Assembly: GCA_964559175.1 (NCBI GenBank)
Contig: CAZLGT010000001.1
Span: 143,333-207,332 of the forward strand
Source: Mariniphaga sp964559175
Lineage (GTDB): Bacteria; Bacteroidota; Bacteroidia; Bacteroidales; Prolixibacteraceae
DNA: 64,000 nt
Direction of reading: 5' to 3'
Position numbers and translations under genes: made by a program
The notes under the pieces: model-generated
Told to the model about the DNA's origin: nothing
Databases searched by the model: none
Seen by the model: the letters and a program-made list of their open reading frames with translations, nothing else
Part shown: one piece after another, positions 60,846-64,000 of the stretch
Numbering within the stretch: the first letter of the stretch is position 1
Layout of the letters: each line of letters begins with the position of its first letter

Positions 60846-61349
60846 TCATTCGGAATCAATCATCTCCATCACCTCGTCCAGATTCACATTCGGCCGGTCA
60901 ACCTGATATTGGGCCTGCACGTAAAATGCATTTCGTTTTTTCAGGGTTTCATCGATAAATGACATCAGTTCTTCTTTCGATTTCCCTTTAATGAGCGGCC
61001 GTTCCGTTTTGGATTTAAGCAGGCGGCCAGCCAGAATTTTTGGATGGACATTCAGGTAAATGGTTTTACCCGTGCGGTTCATCAGGTCGATGTTATCGAA
61101 AAAGCAGGGAGCGCCGCCACCGGTGGCAATGACCACATCGGTAAATTCCGAAAGTTCTTCCAATGCTTTGCGTTCACGTTGGCGAAATCCCTCTTCGCCG
61201 TACTCTTCAAACAGTTGCGGAACCGTTTTGCAGTTCCGTTTTTCAATGTAGTGATCCATATCGATAAACTGGAGACCGGCATGTTTTGCCAGCTTTTTGC
61301 CCAGCGTCGATTTTCCACTTCCCATGTATCCTATCAGGTATATTCTCAT
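60846..61349 (-). CDS. aroK: shikimate kinase
   Basis: It phosphorylates shikimate in aromatic amino acid synthesis. The 167-residue protein has GYMGSGKSTLGKKLA (P-loop), FIDMDHYIEKR (substrate Asp), FRQRERKALEEL (substrate Arg) and IATGGGAPCF. Length is normal. It follows parC by 55 bp on the minus strand and is the only shikimate gene here. Confidence 0.95.
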   Translation of the reverse strand: MRIYLIGYMGSGKSTLGKKLAKHAGLQFIDMDHYIEKRNCKTVPQLFEEYGEEGFRQRERKALEELSEFTDVVIATGGGAPCFFDNIDLMNRTGKTIYLNVHPKILAGRLLKSKTERPLIKGKSKEELMSFIDETLKKRNAFYVQAQYQVDRPNVNLDEVMEMIDSE

Positions 61350-61404
61350 TTATTGAACCTTCAAACAATCCCGAACTTTCAAACAATTTCAACCCCTCAA
61401 ACCA

Positions 61405-64000
61405 TCAAAACAACGACATTTGATTCGGATCCTCTTCTTTTCCGGGCCTTTTTACCTCGAAAGGAATATCGTTGTAATCATCGCTGTTTTTCTTTTTTTT
61501 CGTTTTTTCCTCTTCGATTTCTTCCACCGGCTTGTCGTGTTCATCTTTAACCACCGGTTCTACTTCTTTAACATTTTCAATGCGGTAGTTCGAGAGCCTT
61601 TTGCCTTTGGCTTTCCACGATTTTACGCTAATAAATTCAGCTACCTCAATAATTTCATTTTCGCGTTCGGCATGTTTTCCGCCAAATTCTATTTCCAGTC
61701 TGGGGTAACGCACCCAGGTAATACTCACCAATTTGTTGTCGGGGTGGTCGCCGATAAACCGTATGCGTTTCCCCTCGGTCTCGTCAATCTCGAACCGTTT
61801 TACGTAGTAAAAATTCTGTTCGGCATCGTAATAAACCACTGAAAGAATTTTTCCACAATCGAATTTTTCAATGGTCAGAATGTTCTGGTCGAAATGGTTA
61901 CTGAGGTCGAAGTTGTACAGTTCAAGCTCTCCGTTTTTATAAATGGCCAGGATTTTATCTTCTCCCGAGAATTCGCCGAGGTATTTTCCACGGTTGTCGG
62001 CATTCAGGCGCAACACATCTTCGTCGAACCAAATCTTCCGGCCACCTAAAGTTGAAACGCCTTTTTCCTTCAGCGATATTTTATGTACATCGTGTTTGGT
62101 AAGAATATTACCCATCGACTGCCGGCCTTTGATGGCCAGTTCGCCCATGTCCACTTCAAAGTTCAGCTTTTTGATGCGCGGTTTTGGTTTCAGCAAAATT
62201 TTCAGCGTTTCAGCTTCACCGTTTGGATTAGCCGAAAAGTAAGTGATGCGCGAGCCGGGAGTTCCTTTGGTAACATCATACTCTTTGTCGCGGGTAACGC
62301 CGGTAACTGAAAATCTTTTCATATAGCTGTAGCTGGTTTTACCGTCGCGGTAAACCACGTTGTATATGGTGCGTTTGTCGTTTCGTTTGAAAACGGCCAG
62401 GTGCAGCGGATTTTTACCGATGAAAGCCTTGTCGGAAACCTTGGTCACAAAGTATGTTCCGTCGCGCCTGAAGACAATAATGTCGTCGATGTCGGAACAA
62501 TCGCAAATGTATTCGGCTTTTTTCAGGCCAATTCCCATAAATCCTTCCTTGCGGTCAACATACAGCTTTTCGTTTTTCACCACCACTTTTGAGGCCACAA
62601 TGTTTTCGAAGCTCCTGATTTCGGTTTTTCTTTCGCGCCCTTTGCCGTATTTGTCTTTCAGGTGTCTGAACCACTGTATGGTATAAGCAACAATATTGTC
62701 GATGTTGTTCTGAACCTCTTCAATCTCATCTTCAATGCCGAGTATATTTTCATTGGCCTTGTCGGTATTAAACTTCAGGATTCTGGCCATTCGGATTTCC
62801 ATCAGTTTGAGAATATCGTCGCGGTTTATTTCCCTTTTGAATTTTGGTTTCCAGGGTTCCAGCCGCTTATCGATGTGTGCCACCGCCTGGTCCATACTTT
62901 CCGAATCTTCAAACTTTTTGTCTTTGTAAATCCGTTCCTCGATGAATATTTTTTCCAGCGATGCAAAGTGCCAGGCTTCTTCCAGTTCCGATTTCCGGAT
63001 TTCCAGTTCCAGTTTCAGTAACTTAAGGGTACTGTCGGTGGATCTTGTAAGAATTTCCTGTACGCCAATAAAGTGAGGTTTATCATCGTGAATAATACAT
63101 GCATTTGGCGAAACGGAAACTTCACAATCGGTAAAAGCATAAAGGGCATCTATGGTTTTGTCAGATGAAACGCCTGGTGCCAGATGCACCAGAATCTCTA
63201 CGTTTTGAGCGGTATTGTCGTCAATTTTTTTGATTTTGATTTTTCCCTTGTCGTTTGCTTTTATGATAGATTCGATGAGGGTGGTAGTTGTTTTTCCAAA
63301 GGGAATTTCTGTAATGGCCAGTGTTTTGTTATCACGCTTTTCAATTTTTGCACGCACTTTTAGTGTGCCGCCGCGTAATCCGTCGTTGTATTTGCTGCAA
63401 TCGGCCATTCCTCCGGTGGGAAAATCGGGCAGCAGCTCAAACTCTTCTTCTTTCAGGTAGGCGATGGAAGCATCGATGAGTTCATTAAAATTGTGTGGGA
63501 AAATTTTGGAGGCCAGACCAACGGCAATTCCATCTACCCCCTGTGCCAAAAGCAACGGGAATTTTGCGGGCAGTGTAACCGGTTCTTTTTTACGCCCGTC
63601 GTACGAAAGTTTCCATTCGGTGGTTTTCGGGTTGAAAAGCACTTCCAGTGCAAATTTCGATAAACGTGCTTCGATGTAGCGGGGCGCTGCTGCCCCATCA
63701 CCAGTAAGTAAATTTCCCCAGTTCCCCTGGGTATCAATCAGTAGTTCTTTTTGTCCCAGCCCAACAATGGCATCGCCGATGGAGGCATCGCCGTGCGGGT
63801 GGTACTGCATGGTTTGCCCGATGATATTGGCCACCTTGTTGTAGCGCCCGTCGTCCATTTCGCGCATGGCATGCATAATGCGCCGCTGAACCGGTTTCAG
63901 CCCGTCGTTTACGTAAGGTACTGCCCGCTCCAGAATAACATACGAAGCATAATCGAGAAACCAGTCGCGGTACATCCCTGGCAAATAGGTAATCTCTTCT
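61405..64000 (-). CDS. parC: DNA topoisomerase IV subunit A (5' truncated)
   Basis: Type IIA topoisomerase A subunit; the frame is open to the window edge (EEITYLPGMYRDWF), so the N-terminus is missing. About 865 residues are visible. The catalytic Tyr lies in GDGAAAPRYIEARLS; MQYHPHGDASIGDAIVGLGQ and NDGLKPVQRRIMHAM are family blocks. The GyrA-box (QRRGGKG) is absent from the C-terminal domain, which argues for ParC over GyrA. The C-terminus ends in an acidic/basic low-complexity tail and NQMSLF. The first gene of the run leading to aroK. Confidence 0.92.
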   Translation of the reverse strand, partial: EEITYLPGMYRDWFLDYASYVILERAVPYVNDGLKPVQRRIMHAMREMDDGRYNKVANIIGQTMQYHPHGDASIGDAIVGLGQKELLIDTQGNWGNLLTGDGAAAPRYIEARLSKFALEVLFNPKTTEWKLSYDGRKKEPVTLPAKFPLLLAQGVDGIAVGLASKIFPHNFNELIDASIAYLKEEEFELLPDFPTGGMADCSKYNDGLRGGTLKVRAKIEKRDNKTLAITEIPFGKTTTTLIESIIKANDKGKIKIKKIDDNTAQNVEILVHLAPGVSSDKTIDALYAFTDCEVSVSPNACIIHDDKPHFIGVQEILTRSTDSTLKLLKLELEIRKSELEEAWHFASLEKIFIEERIYKDKKFEDSESMDQAVAHIDKRLEPWKPKFKREINRDDILKLMEIRMARILKFNTDKANENILGIEDEIEEVQNNIDNIVAYTIQWFRHLKDKYGKGRERKTEIRSFENIVASKVVVKNEKLYVDRKEGFMGIGLKKAEYICDCSDIDDIIVFRRDGTYFVTKVSDKAFIGKNPLHLAVFKRNDKRTIYNVVYRDGKTSYSYMKRFSVTGVTRDKEYDVTKGTPGSRITYFSANPNGEAETLKILLKPKPRIKKLNFEVDMGELAIKGRQSMGNILTKHDVHKISLKEKGVSTLGGRKIWFDEDVLRLNADNRGKYLGEFSGEDKILAIYKNGELELYNFDLSNHFDQNILTIEKFDCGKILSVVYYDAEQNFYYVKRFEIDETEGKRIRFIGDHPDNKLVSITWVRYPRLEIEFGGKHAERENEIIEVAEFISVKSWKAKGKRLSNYRIENVKEVEPVVKDEHDKPVEEIEEEKTKKKKNSDDYNDIPFEVKRPGKEEDPNQMSLF

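Noticed and set aside
1..64000. CRISPR arrays, tRNA or rRNA genes, insertion sequences, prophage
   Set aside because: No regularly spaced repeats, no tRNA-like T-loop sequences in the gaps, no transposase, integrase or phage structural genes were seen.

Overview
The window is a chromosomal segment of a Bacteroidota bacterium, most likely of the Marinilabiliales/Prolixibacteraceae type. That placement is inferred from gene content, not from a marker comparison. Four signs support it. Start codons largely lack Shine-Dalgarno sequences. Many genes instead sit just behind an exact TAnnTTTG (-7) promoter element of the Bacteroidota housekeeping sigma factor. Exported proteins include type IX secretion C-terminal tails (YPNP...), PorV-like and DUF1080 families. 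Several gene orders are Bacteroidota-typical (yicC-gmk-nadD, hpt-adk-obg, sigma54 activator-lptE-TPR-secG). I see no rRNA, tRNA, CRISPR array, insertion sequence or prophage, and no gene-free stretch over 300 bp.

Layout. 1-5 kb: the end of a ChaN-like haem-binding protein, then a minus-strand housekeeping run mnmA, yicC, [MNT nucleotidyltransferase-HEPN cassette], gmk, nadD. 5-13 kb: a GH3/beta-lactamase-like fusion, a small helix-turn-helix protein, a DUF1080 lipoprotein, a methyltransferase, an ADP-forming acyl-CoA synthetase and a divergent universal stress protein. 13-24 kb: an orphan NusG-like antiterminator, araA, a DUF3472 lipoprotein overlapping a GT2 glycosyltransferase, OmpH/Skp, proline dehydrogenase, nitroreductase, a GntR regulator with a candidate auto-operator, a second DUF1080 lipoprotein and an AbgT transporter. 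24-32 kb: recJ, a HAD hydrolase with an acyltransferase, an outer-membrane HHH/PorV-like pair, a MazEF-like cassette and purE.

32-42 kb: a plus-strand run hpt-adk-obgE-PAP2-membrane MutS-like ATPase, two bacterial PH-domain membrane proteins, then a fucosidase-hexokinase pair; convergent to these is a kinase-less PAS-receiver protein. 43-50 kb: glycerol catabolism (glpK-glpD-glpF) divergent from a biosynthetic G3P dehydrogenase (gpsA), then pgi. 50-56 kb: a secreted serine hydrolase, deoC, a T9SS-tailed phospholipase-D-like protein, a small T9SS-tailed protein, decayed remnants (an OmpA C-terminal fragment and a frameshifted small exported protein) and kdsB. 56-64 kb: a sensor-less sigma54 activator-lptE-TPR-secG operon closed by a strong terminator, a thiamine-diphosphate enzyme, aroK and the 5'-truncated parC.

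Most of the segment is ordinary core genome. The most distinctive features are two toxin-antitoxin-type cassettes spliced with overlaps of 1 to 14 bp into housekeeping operons, one making gmk translationally dependent on the HEPN gene. Others are a MutS-family ATPase carrying predicted membrane segments, a PAS-REC protein that looks like a hybrid kinase without its kinase core, candidate operators around the GntR/DUF1080 pair, and a degraded locus at 54.9-55.4 kb. I did not find convincing evidence of an entirely new multi-gene system.
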